Source of the DNA: Parastagonospora avenae f. sp. tritici 18332-5
Lineage: Eukaryota; Ascomycota; Dothideomycetes; Pleosporales; Phaeosphaeriaceae
Direction: 5' to 3'
Assembly: GCA_022559985.1 (NCBI GenBank)
Contig: JAFJTR010000014.1
Span: 186,001-250,000, forward strand
DNA: 64,000 bases
Numbering within the stretch: the stretch's first letter is position 1; the number at the start of each line of letters is the position of its first letter. Both the position numbers and the translations under genes were made by a program. Positions 34,468 to 45,000 of the stretch are shown here, in pieces. The notes beneath the pieces were generated by a model. That model was not told the origin of the DNA. It ran no database searches and saw only the letters and a program-made list of their open reading frames with translations.

Positions 34468-35070
34468 ATGTGTCTCGTCCGCGTCAAAGAAACCGAAGAA
34501 CACGTCGTCCCCTACCGCGTCGTGGACCGGCACAACTCGCGCCGCCGCACCTCGCACCAGTCGCAGCGCCGGTACTCGCGCACCGAAATCGTGCACCAGG
34601 AGTCCCCGCGGCCCTCAGCATCCTACGTCGCCGTGCCCGCGCCCAAACCCCTCCCCATTCCCGCTCCCCAACCCGTCCCCGTCTTCGTCCAACCGCCCCC
34701 CGCGCCCATCCCCGCGCCCGCACCGCCTCCGCCACCGTCCTCTCACCACGGCGCAGCGCACTACGTCGAAGTGTCGCCGCGCAGCTCCATCTCGTCGCGC
34801 TCGAGCTCGCCGCCACGATCCGAGTACGTGTACCGCGAGAGGGAGTTCCGGAGGGAGCGCGAGACGGGGCCGCAGTATGATCATTATCGATATGTGGAGC
34901 CGCAGAGGAGCGAGAGTGAGGTGGGGTATGCGCGGAGTAGGAGTCGCCAGAGGAGTATGAGTCGTGGGGGTTATGAGGATCCGAGGGGCAGTTTTAGGGA
35001 GGAGAGGACGAGGATTGTTATTGAGGATGAGAGGGGTGGGGGTGGAGGGAGGAGGAGGGATTATAGGTAG
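34468..35070 (+). CDS. Small Pro-, Arg- and Ser-rich hypothetical protein
   Basis: A 200-aa single-exon protein that I do not recognise. It begins MCLVRVKETEEHVVPYRVVD, the only part that looks folded or conserved, then has an Arg/Ser-rich segment, a polyproline segment (about residues 55-95, alternating Pro with Val, Ala and Ile), a Ser-rich block with SPRSSISSRSSSPPRSEYVY, and a C-terminal RE/RS-rich tail with a Gly run before RRRDYR. The frame is open upstream to 34231, but the leader composition and the strong short start favour 34468. Another + frame overlaps it and looks like a shadow created by the C-rich composition. It may be a small disordered nuclear or RNA-associated protein, but this is weak inference. 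Existence is likely but not certain. Confidence 0.6.
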   Translation: MCLVRVKETEEHVVPYRVVDRHNSRRRTSHQSQRRYSRTEIVHQESPRPSASYVAVPAPKPLPIPAPQPVPVFVQPPPAPIPAPAPPPPPSSHHGAAHYVEVSPRSSISSRSSSPPRSEYVYREREFRRERETGPQYDHYRYVEPQRSESEVGYARSRSRQRSMSRGGYEDPRGSFREERTRIVIEDERGGGGGRRRDYR

Positions 35071-35718
35071 GTGGGAGGGATGGGATTTGGGGACTTGGGT
35101 ATTGGTTTGGATGATTGGGATGATTGGGTTTGGGCGCTTTGTTGGCATTTACTGCGTTCTGAAGTATGAGATGACTGTTTGCATTCTATAGAGGCTATTG
35201 AGCGTAATTTAGTCCTACTTTCCGTGCATTAGCTTGAAATGTTCGGCTACATTATAACTCGCCCGTGAGATCGGATCACACTGTTGTGTTCTGGTAGGAG
35301 TATTAGTTCTTTCTTATGCAGCGATGAGGTCATTGCCGGCCTCAGAAAATCAGACCCATAGCAACACGCAGCCTGAGTACGCTTACCCGGGCACTGCCTG
35401 TACGCCAAAAATGGCAAACGTTGTTGGAATTGCCAATTGACTCTCGAGTCCAAGTTTCTACTGCACGCGTCCGGTCAGGGATCCCCTTGTAATAAACCGG
35501 GCACCGGCGGTGTGGTTGGGATCTCCAGAGTGCCATCATCAGGTCCAAGGCCAACTTTATTCGAGCAGCTGGAAGTGACCGCCTTAAATACACGTGCTTA
35601 CCATTACCACACCCGTACAACCCTGTGCATGCACAGTAATTCGCACTCGGAAATGCCACGACTCGTTTGACATGCTTGATGCGCCGAAATTCGCTCTTCC
35701 CCGCCGCTGCCGTCGACC
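35071..35718. other. Intergenic region
   Basis: Between the small unknown gene and the synaptojanin-like gene. A G/T-rich 3' region (35,070-35,150) is followed by unremarkable sequence. No gene seen. Confidence 0.4.
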
Positions 35719-38700
35719 ATGTCTATCCGCGTCTTGATCAAAGACTATCCGCACCGAGCCATCGCACTCGCTACCCCGACCCATGCCCTCGTGCTGCGAC
35801 ACAGCTCCTCATCAACCGAGAATAACGGGAATAACAATGCGTCTTCGACGTCGCTAGGCAGCAATGGCCCCAGCGCAGCGCGCTGTATGGTCGAGTTCTC
35901 GCGCGTGGAAGAGGTGGACCTCAGCGATTACCGTGGGCTGCATTCTGTGAATGTGCACGGTACGCTAGGCCTGATCACAGTAGACAACAATGTCTTCCTC
36001 GTCGTCGTCAACGGCGCGAGCAAAGTAGCCACTGTGCGCCCGGGCGAGACGGTGCAGAGGATACACTCAGTTGGCTTCTTCTGCCTGACTAGCTCGAGCT
36101 ACGATGCGATGCTCAACGACGAGGTCAATCCATACCCGACCGACACCATCGATGACGAGGGATACGAAATGGGCTTTGGGGGGAGGAAGGAGCAGAGCCC
36201 GTTAGAACATCCGTGTCTGGCGCTGAAGAAGATCTTGAGCAGCGGGACCTTTTACTACAGCTCTGATTTCGATCTTACGAGGAGGTTGCAGCATCGAACG
36301 AATGATGCTGCGACGGTGTCGATTGACAGTCTCGACGCTGGCTTTTTGTGGAACTCGTACATGATACAGCCGCTTGTGGACTTCAGGAGCAGGCTTGCGC
36401 CTAGGGAGAAGGAAGCGCTGGATAAGTCGGGCATTTTGACGTCTGCGATCCGAGGATTTGCGCTGACAATCACCATCCCCACTTCCTCTGCGCCCATAAA
36501 ATCGACGGGGTCGGGTATGCCATCGTCCATGACACTCATATCGCGACTGTCATGCAGAAGAGCTGGCACACGGTTCAATTCCCGTGGTATCGACGACGAC
36601 GGGAATGTAGCCAACTATGTAGAGTCGGAAACCATATACTGGACACCAACCGGAGTCTGCTTCTCGTATGTCCAGGTCCGTGGCAGTGTTCCAATCTTCT
36701 GGGAGCAGCAGTCTGGACTCCTTCCTGGGCAGCAGAAGATCACCATCACACGATCAGCAGAAGCGACGCAACCAGCGTTCGACAAGCACTTTGAGAATCT
36801 GGAGATTAGCTACGGCGCTATACACGTGGTCAATTTGCTGAGTCACGAGAAACCACAGGAGGTTGAGCTGTCGCAAAAGTACAGAAGTCACATTAAGAGC
36901 AGTCCGCTGAACTATGGTGTCGAGCAAAACCATAGGGAACACGAATTGCTGAAGTTGACGGAATATGACTTTCACGCTGAGACAAGAGGACCTGGTGGGT
37001 ATGAGGCGGCTAGCATGATCGCACGTTGGATCCAGGGGTCCGCGGACTCCTTTGGGTATTACCTCTCGGAAGAGGTCGACGAGCGTGCAAGGATCCAAGG
37101 CGAGGATCGCATCATCAGACGCTCCATGACCATTTTGCAGCAAGAAGGTATCTTCCGCACGAATTGTTTGGACTGCTTGGACCGGACCAATCTTGTGCAG
37201 ACCATTATTAGCAAGATGGCACTTGAAGTCTTTCTAAGCCACAAGGGCCTTCGTGCAAACCAGGACTTCTGGATGCGGCACTCGAGCATGTGGGCAGACA
37301 ACGGCGATGCCTTATCCAGGATCTACGCAGGTACTGGAGCGCTGAAATCTTCGTTTACGCGACATGGAAAGATGTCGCTGGCAGGCGCGCTGGCAGACGC
37401 ACGAAAGAGCGCAACGCGCATGTACATCAACAACTTCGCAGACAAAGGACGGCAGAACACCATCGACATGCTGCTTGGCCGACTAATGGGACAGGTTCCT
37501 GTTCATCTGTACGACCCCGTCAACGACTTCGTTGTAGCGGAGCTCCAGCGGCGTGCGGCGGAGTACTCGGAGACAGAAATGATCAACATCCTCGTCGGCA
37601 CCTTCAATCTCAACGGCAAGACGAATGGAATCACCGCGGACTTGTCACCGTGGCTTTGCCCTGATGTCGATCCATCACAACAATGTCCCGAGATCGTGGC
37701 TGTTGGATTTCAGGAGATTGTTGAGCTGAGTCCACAGCAAATCATGGCTACAGATCCTGACAGGAGAGAACTGTGGGAACGAGCTGTGAAGAACACTCTG
37801 AACAAGAATGCAGAGAAGCATGGAAGGGAAGAGTACGTCCTGCTGAGAGGTGGACAGCTTGTTGGTGCGAGCTTGTCGGTCTTTGTGAGAGGCGATTGCT
37901 TGAAGCATATCAAGAATGTGGAAGGCAGCCTGAAGAAGGTAAGCAGTTTTGTGAACAACTCGAAGATTCTGACTAACTAATAAATAGACCGGCATGTCTG
38001 GGATGGCAGGTAACAAAGGAGCTGTTGCTATTAGAATAGAGTATGGCAACACCTCGATATGCCTTGTCACTGCACATTTGGCAGCTGGCTTTTCAAACTA
38101 CGAAGAACGAAATCGCGACTACAAGACCATCAGCCACGGACTGAAATTCCAGCGAAACAGGTCCATCGAAGACCATGACACAGTCATCTGGTTCGGTGAC
38201 TTCAACTATCGAATTGGCCTTAGCAATGAGAAAGTGCAAAAGCTATGTCATGTCGGCGACCTTGAGACGTTGTATGAGAACGACCAGGTAGGTTCTTGAC
38301 CTTCACTTCCGGCCTAGAATCAGCAAACTAACGTGTGCAGCTCAACCTGCAAATGGTCGCTGGATTGACGTTCCCATACTACTCGGAGGCACGCATCACC
38401 TTCCCACCTACTTACAAATATGACCTCAACTCCGACACCTACGATACGTCCGAGAAGGCACGAATTCCCGCCTGGTGTGATCGTGTTCTCCGCAAAGGCG
38501 ACAATGTTCGCCAGGTACACTATGATGCTGCACCGCTCCGGTTTTCTGACCATCGTCCCGTCTATGCCACCTTCCAAGTTCTTGTCCAAAGAGTAGATGA
38601 AAGGAAGAAAGACGCCCTCAAAGCTGAACTATACAGCCGACGGCGAGAAGTTGTCGGCGACACCCGTGCAGGTGTTGACAATGATGACACGGACGACGAA

Positions 38701-39520
38701 GACCTCATTGGCTATGAGAGCGTAGAGCCCGGCCTACCACCAGCCAGCTCAGACCGCAGGAAATGGTGGCTCGACAACGGTACTTATATTCTCTTCCCCA
38801 TCGTAGCCTGGGCACTCATTCTGGACAGGTCTACCAGCTAAAGCCCGCATCCAACCGCCACAAGAGGGCTACATGCCCAATCCAAAACGACCCAGCAACC
38901 CCTTCACACCGAGCCCGGAGCCAGACTGGGTCGATGTCCAGCGCATGGGCGGCCGACCCGAACCACCACCAGCACGCGGCTCCCAGCGCGCAAGAACCGT
39001 GGACTTCAACAACCCCCCACAATCCAACTCGCAGGCCAGGAAACTCATCGTCCCCGCCTTCCCCACCCACGCCACACAAACATCCAACTTCGACGGCTCC
39101 CGCGACGCTCTCAACGACCTCCGTCGCAGTGAATCCAGCGCATCCACACGCTCGCTGCCCACGCGCCCCGGCCCAGGATCATTCACTTCGCAGCCCCAAT
39201 CCCAGCGTACAGGCCCACAAGTCCTGCGCAAACCTGCGCCGCCTATCCCGAACAAGAAGCCCGCGCTGCTGAGTAAGAATAGCGCGCAGAGCGTTGCGCA
39301 GAGTCAATATCGCGACGACCCGGCGCCGCGCAGGAGCATGGCGGAGCGCAGACCCGTGCCGAATCTCATGGATGATGAGGGGGCCGCAAAACCGCCGCTG
39401 CCGCCGCGCACGGGGTCGAGGTTGAGTGCGGGGGGTGGCAGGAATTTGTTGGATGATGATTTGGAGGAGGGGGCGGGGTTGAGGGGGTGGGAGGTTTTGC
39501 AGCCGCAGGGGGGGAGATGA
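35719..39520 (+). CDS. Synaptojanin-like inositol polyphosphate phosphatase (Inp51/52/53 family)
   Basis: Four exons: 35719..37938, 37988..38287, 38341..38779 and 38829..39520 (1216 aa). It is a dual phosphoinositide phosphatase acting at plasma-membrane and endocytic sites, dephosphorylating PI(4,5)P2 and PI monophosphates. The Sac1 domain occupies about residues 1-590, with the CX5R catalytic loop RTNCLDCLDRTN near residue 480 intact, unlike yeast Inp51, whose Sac domain is inactive. The 5-phosphatase domain (about 620-990) shows IEFxxGTFNLNGK-like start (here ILVGTFNLNGKT), WFGDFNYRIGL, IPAWCDRVL and FSDHRPVYATF, all metal- and phosphate-binding motifs. The last exon encodes a Pro-rich tail with one NPF motif (38897-38905, near residue 1010) in SNPFTPSPEPDW, the classical EH-domain ligand, plus PPIPNKKP and PPLPPRTG SH3-type sites. 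The last intron (49 nt) joins the catalytic part to the tail in frame. Confidence 0.93.
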
Positions 39521-39720
39521 AGGGGAGGATGGGAAGGGTGGGTTGGGAGTAGTCGATGGATGGATAGATGGTTTAGTGGCTTTGGAAAGGCATGTATCAA
39601 GTGAAGTCTTGGTGGTGGATCAATCAATGCTCTCATCAGAGCTGGTCTAGAGGTATCATTATCCCTCTATCTACCCAAACGCCATGCCATGCCATGCCAA
39701 TGCAGATGCAAGTGCTAATG

Positions 39721-41049
39721 CTAACGTCTCCTCCTCCTATCCTCTCGCTCGTCGTCATACTCTCTCCTGCGCTTTGAATCGCGGCTCCTATCCCGCCGGT
39801 CGCGATCGCGCTTCGCGTCCCGCGATCTACTGCGGTATCTGTCGCGCTTCTTGTCGCTTGGGCTGCGAGAACGCTCTCGTCGCTTGTCCCTTCTCCGCTC
39901 GCTGTCATAATCATCGTCTCGATCTCTGCGCTTCTCCCTCCTCCGCTCACTGTCGTACTCCTCGTCCCTGTACTTATCCTTGCGCCTATCACGCCTGCGC
40001 TCCCCATCATCATAATCATCCTTTTCCCGCCGTCGCTCCCGCTCCTTATCCCTTCTGCGCTCCCCATCATTATCCCGTCTCCGCTCGCTCTTCCCCCCCT
40101 CCTCATCCTCATACTTCCTCCTCCCCTTCGGCTCCTCCTGCACCATATCCTGCCGCTCCAGCTTCGCCTTCAACTCCTCCTCGGTAATAACCTCGCCCGT
40201 CTTCTTATTGCGCAGCGCCACCGGATTATAGCTCAACTGCTTGTTCTTGCCCTTCGCCCTGGTGCCCTTGAAATCGCCCAACTCGACGCCCGCAGCGGCA
40301 TCCTCCTTCGCGCCAATACCAAGCAGCGCGGGCCGGGGCTTGATCTGTTTGATCTTCGCCGGTGCGCCGTTTTTGCCTGCGTCGCCGTCTTTCCAGCCCA
40401 TGCCGCGCAGCAGCGCGGCGCCGAAGCCTTCGATGGGGGTGGCTTCGTAAGCGTCGAGGGTGGGTGCGTCGGGGGCGGAGCGCAGGTCGGATTGGAAGGC
40501 GTCTTCATCGGTGTGGAGGGGGATGATGAGGCCTTCGTCGGTGGGTTTGCCGTTGATTAGGGCGTCGAGGGCGTTCTTTTCGAGGCGCTGTTCTTCGGTC
40601 AGGTTGTCTTGGACGTCCTCTATGGGCTCGGCGGGCGCGGGGTCTTCCTCCACGGCAGTGTTCTGCTGGTCCTCCTTCTTCAGGATCGTGAGGCCGTATT
40701 GTATCTGCGGCTGCTCCATTTGCTCCGTGACCTCGGTGTTCTGCGCCTTTGTATGCGGTGCTTTGGCAAGCTGGCGCCGCCGCGCATCGTCGCGCCAATT
40801 GCGATTCGGCAGCGCTGGGATTACTCGAGGTGCTTCCTTCTCTTTTGGGCCGCCGATGTCGACAGCGCCACCCTCTGCGGCGTCCCAGCCTGAAATCTCC
40901 TGCTGCTTGCCTGAGTCGTCCTCTTCGTCGTCGCCGAGCGCCAGCAGCGGTCGTTTGACCTCTTTCTTAGCCGGGGCTGCTTTCAGGCTGATTTTGCCTT
41001 TCAAGCCGCCCAGCGACATCTTAAAGCCGCCCTCCTTCGGGGCGGCCAT
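39721..41049 (-). CDS. SPP2: Spp2-like G-patch pre-mRNA splicing factor with RS-like tail
   Basis: A 442-aa single-exon protein. Spp2 activates the DEAH helicase Prp2 through its G-patch during spliceosome activation. The N-terminus, MSLGGLKGKISLKAAPAKKE, and the NRNWRDDARRRQLAK region are typical of fungal Spp2/GPKOW-like proteins. The G-patch-like core is YEATPIEGFGAALLRGMGWK, followed by RPALLGIGAKEDAAAGVELG, and then a KOW-like or basic region with KNKQLSYNPVALRNKKTGEV. The last 150 residues are an Arg/Asp/Glu/Ser repeat (ERRRDK, RDYDDGERRRDR-like units) similar to RS domains, absent from yeast Spp2 (185 aa). The open + frame on the opposite strand (40460-41347) is a shadow of this composition. 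It is convergent with the synaptojanin-like gene. Confidence 0.88.
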   Translation of the reverse strand: MAAPKEGGFKMSLGGLKGKISLKAAPAKKEVKRPLLALGDDEEDDSGKQQEISGWDAAEGGAVDIGGPKEKEAPRVIPALPNRNWRDDARRRQLAKAPHTKAQNTEVTEQMEQPQIQYGLTILKKEDQQNTAVEEDPAPAEPIEDVQDNLTEEQRLEKNALDALINGKPTDEGLIIPLHTDEDAFQSDLRSAPDAPTLDAYEATPIEGFGAALLRGMGWKDGDAGKNGAPAKIKQIKPRPALLGIGAKEDAAAGVELGDFKGTRAKGKNKQLSYNPVALRNKKTGEVITEEELKAKLERQDMVQEEPKGRRKYEDEEGGKSERRRDNDGERRRDKERERRREKDDYDDGERRRDRRKDKYRDEEYDSERRREKRRDRDDDYDSERRRDKRRERSRSPSDKKRDRYRSRSRDAKRDRDRRDRSRDSKRRREYDDEREDRRRRR

Positions 41050-42046
41050 AGTTGCTGACGGTATGCGCGTGACGTGCGGTTGCGATGTGACGGGTGTGGG
41101 TTACGAATTCGCGCGTCGCGAACTGGGGAGTAAGGAGCTTGAATGTATGGGCTTGCTTGGAGAACGTGAGAAGCGGAACGGCGTGGTGGAGGATGAGCGT
41201 GATTTTGTCGGGCAAGAATCCATAAAGTTCGCGGTGACATCAAACTTGGCTGCCGATCCCTGCATGCACAGGCAGCCGCAACACGTGAACCCCAGCTTCA
41301 CTTCATCATCTCAGGACCCACTCTCTAAATTCTTGCACAACTTGTAAAAGTGTAGAGCAGTCCACACGTACGAATTAGGGATACTCATCACTGGTCACTT
41401 TTTCAGCAAGTGCAAGTTGAGCTGCTGTAATATGCGTGGTGTTGCTGTACTTTTTCCAGCAGTACAACTTCGTGACTAGTATACTGGAGTTCACTGTGCC
41501 CAAAAGCAAGGATGCTGCAAGCAAAAAGGTGAATAGTGAAAGAAGAGAAGGACATCACAAGTTCACTGTGCCTAAGAGCAAAGATAGTACAAGTCAGAAG
41601 GCAAAGATAAAGAGAGAGATCAAGGCATCACCGATGAAGGAAGAGGCACAGAAGTAATGATGTGAGGGTCAAATTATTTTGGATTGATGTGAGGTTTGAT
41701 GATGTTCCTTGAGACCCATGAAGTTCCATCCAGCAAACTAACTAAAACCCGCTGCAGTGGAACAAAAGCTCTTCACTGCCATTGAACCAAACCAAAATGC
41801 CAGTGATGTGATTATGATGTTGAACCAACACTTCTCAGCAGTCCAGTTTGTCCTGAGCCAAATAAAATTGTGGGAGTGAGACGACTAAGTCTACAGCCCA
41901 TGACAACATGCATCAATTCACGCATATACGAAGACATCACATTGTAAAGCACCGACCAGCAAAGTAGTATGAACACATCCATTACCGATCTGTACAAAAA
42001 GCAAGTTTACTATACTACAATGCAACTTCCATATCCTACCTAAAGC
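41050..42046. other. AT-richer gap between Spp2 and Pan1
   Basis: About 1 kb, and visibly richer in A and T than the flanking genes from about 41340 to 42040. It holds a short open frame (41436-41657, 73 codons from a GTG) ending EEAQK. An internal duplication is described separately. I see no terminal inverted repeats or target-site duplication. Confidence 0.45.
41490..41585 (+). repeat. 72-nt-spaced in-frame duplication encoding FTVPKSKD
   Basis: Two 24-nt copies, at 41490-41513 and 41562-41585, differ by a few transitions and both encode FTVPKSKD followed by an AASKK or STSQK segment. Their spacing of 72 nt is an exact multiple of three. The surrounding frame is Lys-rich. Whether it is translated is unknown; no ATG opens this frame. 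Confidence 0.6.
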
Positions 42047-45000
42047 TTAACCCAAAACACGGCCCGCGGTGGAAGCCGTGCTCCTATCCTTCGTCTCCAC
42101 CTTCCTCAATCCCTTGCCCGCTGTGATCTCACCAAGCAGCGCACCTCGATTAGGTGGGCCACCCGGTGCCTTCATATTAGGCATGGGCGGGGGTGGAGGT
42201 GCCGCACCACCAGGTGGTGGGGGTGGGCCTGGAGGAGGCGGCGGTGCAGAGCCTGAAGGCATTGGTGGAGGCGGCGGGATACCTGCCGGAGGCGAAGTGA
42301 CAGCAGGGCTTTCAGCCCGAGGGCTCTTGTTGTCCATGGAAGAGAGAGGTCGTGGAGGTGCCATGGTGCCGAAGAGAATGGAGGCAAGCTGCTTGGCTCC
42401 ACCTTGGGTTGGACCCTCGTCATCGTCCGACGAGGAGTCGTCAGAGTCAACAACGGACCAGTCATCGTCTTCCTGGCGGCCCATTCTGCGGCTGGAGGTC
42501 GCTGCAGGCTCGTTAAAGGTGGGAGTGGGGGCAGCCTTGTTGGCATTCTCTTGTGTCAGGCGGTGGAACGGGTTGGTGGACACCTCGCTGGTATTGCTTG
42601 GTGGAGGCGGCGGTGTCGCAGTGCTCTCCTGGTTGTTCAGAGCCATCTTTTTGAGGAACGGGTTCTTTGTCTCAGTGTCAGCGTGCGGGCTGGTCAGCGA
42701 CGATGCTGGCGGGCTGGCGACCGAGGACGGCGGGGTATTTTGGTGGACAGGCATCGGTGGCGCAGGTGGAGGCGCGGTCTCTCGAGGCAGTTCCTGGCTG
42801 GCAGTGGGTGTTGTGTCTTGTGGGGTGATGTTCTGGGGACCTTCATCGTCAGATGAGTCGTCATCGTCCAATGCTTCGAGCTGCAGTTGAAGCTGTCGCT
42901 CACGCTCGCGGGCAGCCTCGATCTCGGCGCGTTGTGCGGCAAGTCGGCTTTCCTGTTCCTTCTGCTCCTTCTGCGCCGCGGCTTTGCGTTTCTTCTCCTC
43001 TGCCTTCTTGAGCTTGCCTTGCTGTACTTGCTCTTCAAGTGCACGAAGTCGAGCTTGAGCAGCCTCACGCTCTGTGGCTAAGTCGTTCTCTTGTCTGCGT
43101 TCTTCATCTCTAGTGTAGCTGTTAGTGAGAGTACATCTAAATAGGTGTCCATACGTACTCCAAACGCTTCGTCTCTGCCTCTTGCGCTTCTTGTTGCTCG
43201 CGTAGTGCCTTCTCCGCCATCTCGTTCTCGGCTCTCTTGGCTTCGGCGTCAGCTTGCTTGACATCGTGCTGCGCAACATCGGCCTTATTCTTGCGCGAGG
43301 CTGGTGGCGGAGGTGCAGGCTTCTTGCCGCTTCCCTGAACTGGTGCGGGAGGCGCAGTCGATTCATCATTCAGTCTTCTTTGACGCTCTTCCTCGCGGCG
43401 AGTATCCTCCTCCTCAGCCTGACGAAGCTTCTCTTCGCGCTCCTTCTTCTCACGCTCAGCACGCTGTTGTGGCGTCTCACCAGCCTTGGCAGGAGCCTTT
43501 ATTCCCAGGGCAGCAAGACGTTCAGCCATGCGCTGCTCAGCTTGCTGTTTGATGAAAGCAGCACGCTCCTCGGGGGTCTTGTAGGAAGAGTACGATCCTC
43601 CACTAGGAGTCGCTGTACGAGCTGGGGCATCGGCACTAGCTGATGGGCTGTCGTATCTGGATGCGGCAGGTCGAGTTTCTTCAGACCGAGCAGATGATCT
43701 GTAGGTGTCACGCGAGGTACTAGAATACGTCAGTCACTGGACAGCGAGCTCAGTCCTGAGAATGCACTTACTCCTCCTTACGGACACGCGAAGCGCGACT
43801 GCTCCGCTGAAGGTCAAAGATAAAGTCCTTGACCTCATCCTCGACGCCCAGAGCTTCCTCCCACCTGCGTCGCTCATGCTCACTGGTGTTATCATGTCCG
43901 CCTTCTTTGAGGCTTGACTCCAGGCTCTTGGTATACTCCTTCACACTGTCTTCTACATCGCGAATCATGCGCTCATTATTTTCTTTCTCAGATCGGATGC
44001 GCGAGTTCTCTTTCTCGAGGCGCTCCGTTGCTGCCCCGCTATCGTCTGCAGCCGGGGCAGGGCGTCCAGTCAATGCGGCAGAACGTGCTTGCATCATAGC
44101 TCTAGCACGTGCCTTCAAGCGATCGGACTCAGTCACAGCGCCGCCAGGGCCAGTACCAACAATCGTCGCAGATGACCCGGGGTGGGCTTTGGCATCTTTG
44201 AGTCTGAAGAGCTCCAATTGGGCATCTGCGATCTCGCGCTCGGTGCGCCGAACGTTAGAAGCAAGCTCTGGTAGGCGGTCGGTCAAGGTTTGAAGCTGGC
44301 GCTTTAGAGCACGACGCTCTGCATCCGAATCGTTGGATCGAAGCGAAGCTTTTGGATGAGCATCGATGTCTTCCTGAATCCTGCGGATGCGGCGGTATAG
44401 ATCTTCGGCTTCCCGTCGGTCTCGGCGATCAAGTGCATCCTCCTCATCTGCGGCATTCTCGTCACGAGTGTCCATGGCGTCAAGCATGATCTGCTTCTCC
44501 TTGACACTCTTTCGCAGCTGGTCAAGAGACATTTCATCAGACCGCTCAGATGAAGGTGACGGCGCTGGCGACGGAGATCGGCCACCACCTCCCAGACGAT
44601 GCCTGGCACTTGACTTGTAACCAACGTTTTCATCGTTGTTACGGAAAACAGTGGCATCTTTGCGACCTCCAGCTGCAGGACTGCCAGCTCGGAAGGAGTG
44701 AGACTTGAGATAGCTGACGCCTGTTCGCTGCGGTTGGAGAAACGCGCCAGAGTTCTTCCTGTCTTCAGCATCTCCACGGAGGAGATTCTTCATTGCACCA
44801 ATCGAGTCATTAATGTTGCGCGTGGATGGTGGGACCAGCTCAGGAGGCAGACGCGCAGGAATGGGGTATCCGTTGAGTTTACGGTAGATCAAATGCATAG
44901 CAACAGCAAACTCGTCAAGGTTCAGGCGGCCACGGTCAGTGGAATCGGCCAATGTCCACACGCGCTCCAGGTCAGGCTTTGGAAGGCCACTTTGTCCGAA

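Noticed and set aside
40460..41347. A 295-codon + strand frame opposite Spp2
   Set aside because: It is a shadow of the Arg/Glu/Lys-rich coding strand. Its translation is Ser/Arg-rich without a domain, while the opposite strand has a clear G-patch.
41630..41860. Possible box C/D snoRNA (TGATGA and CTGA strings) in the AT-richer gap
   Set aside because: The boxes are not flanked by a short terminal stem and the spacing is arbitrary; such strings are common by chance.
42069..42890. A 273-codon Gly-rich + frame opposite Pan1
   Set aside because: The polyglycine is the complement of the Pan1 polyproline codons.
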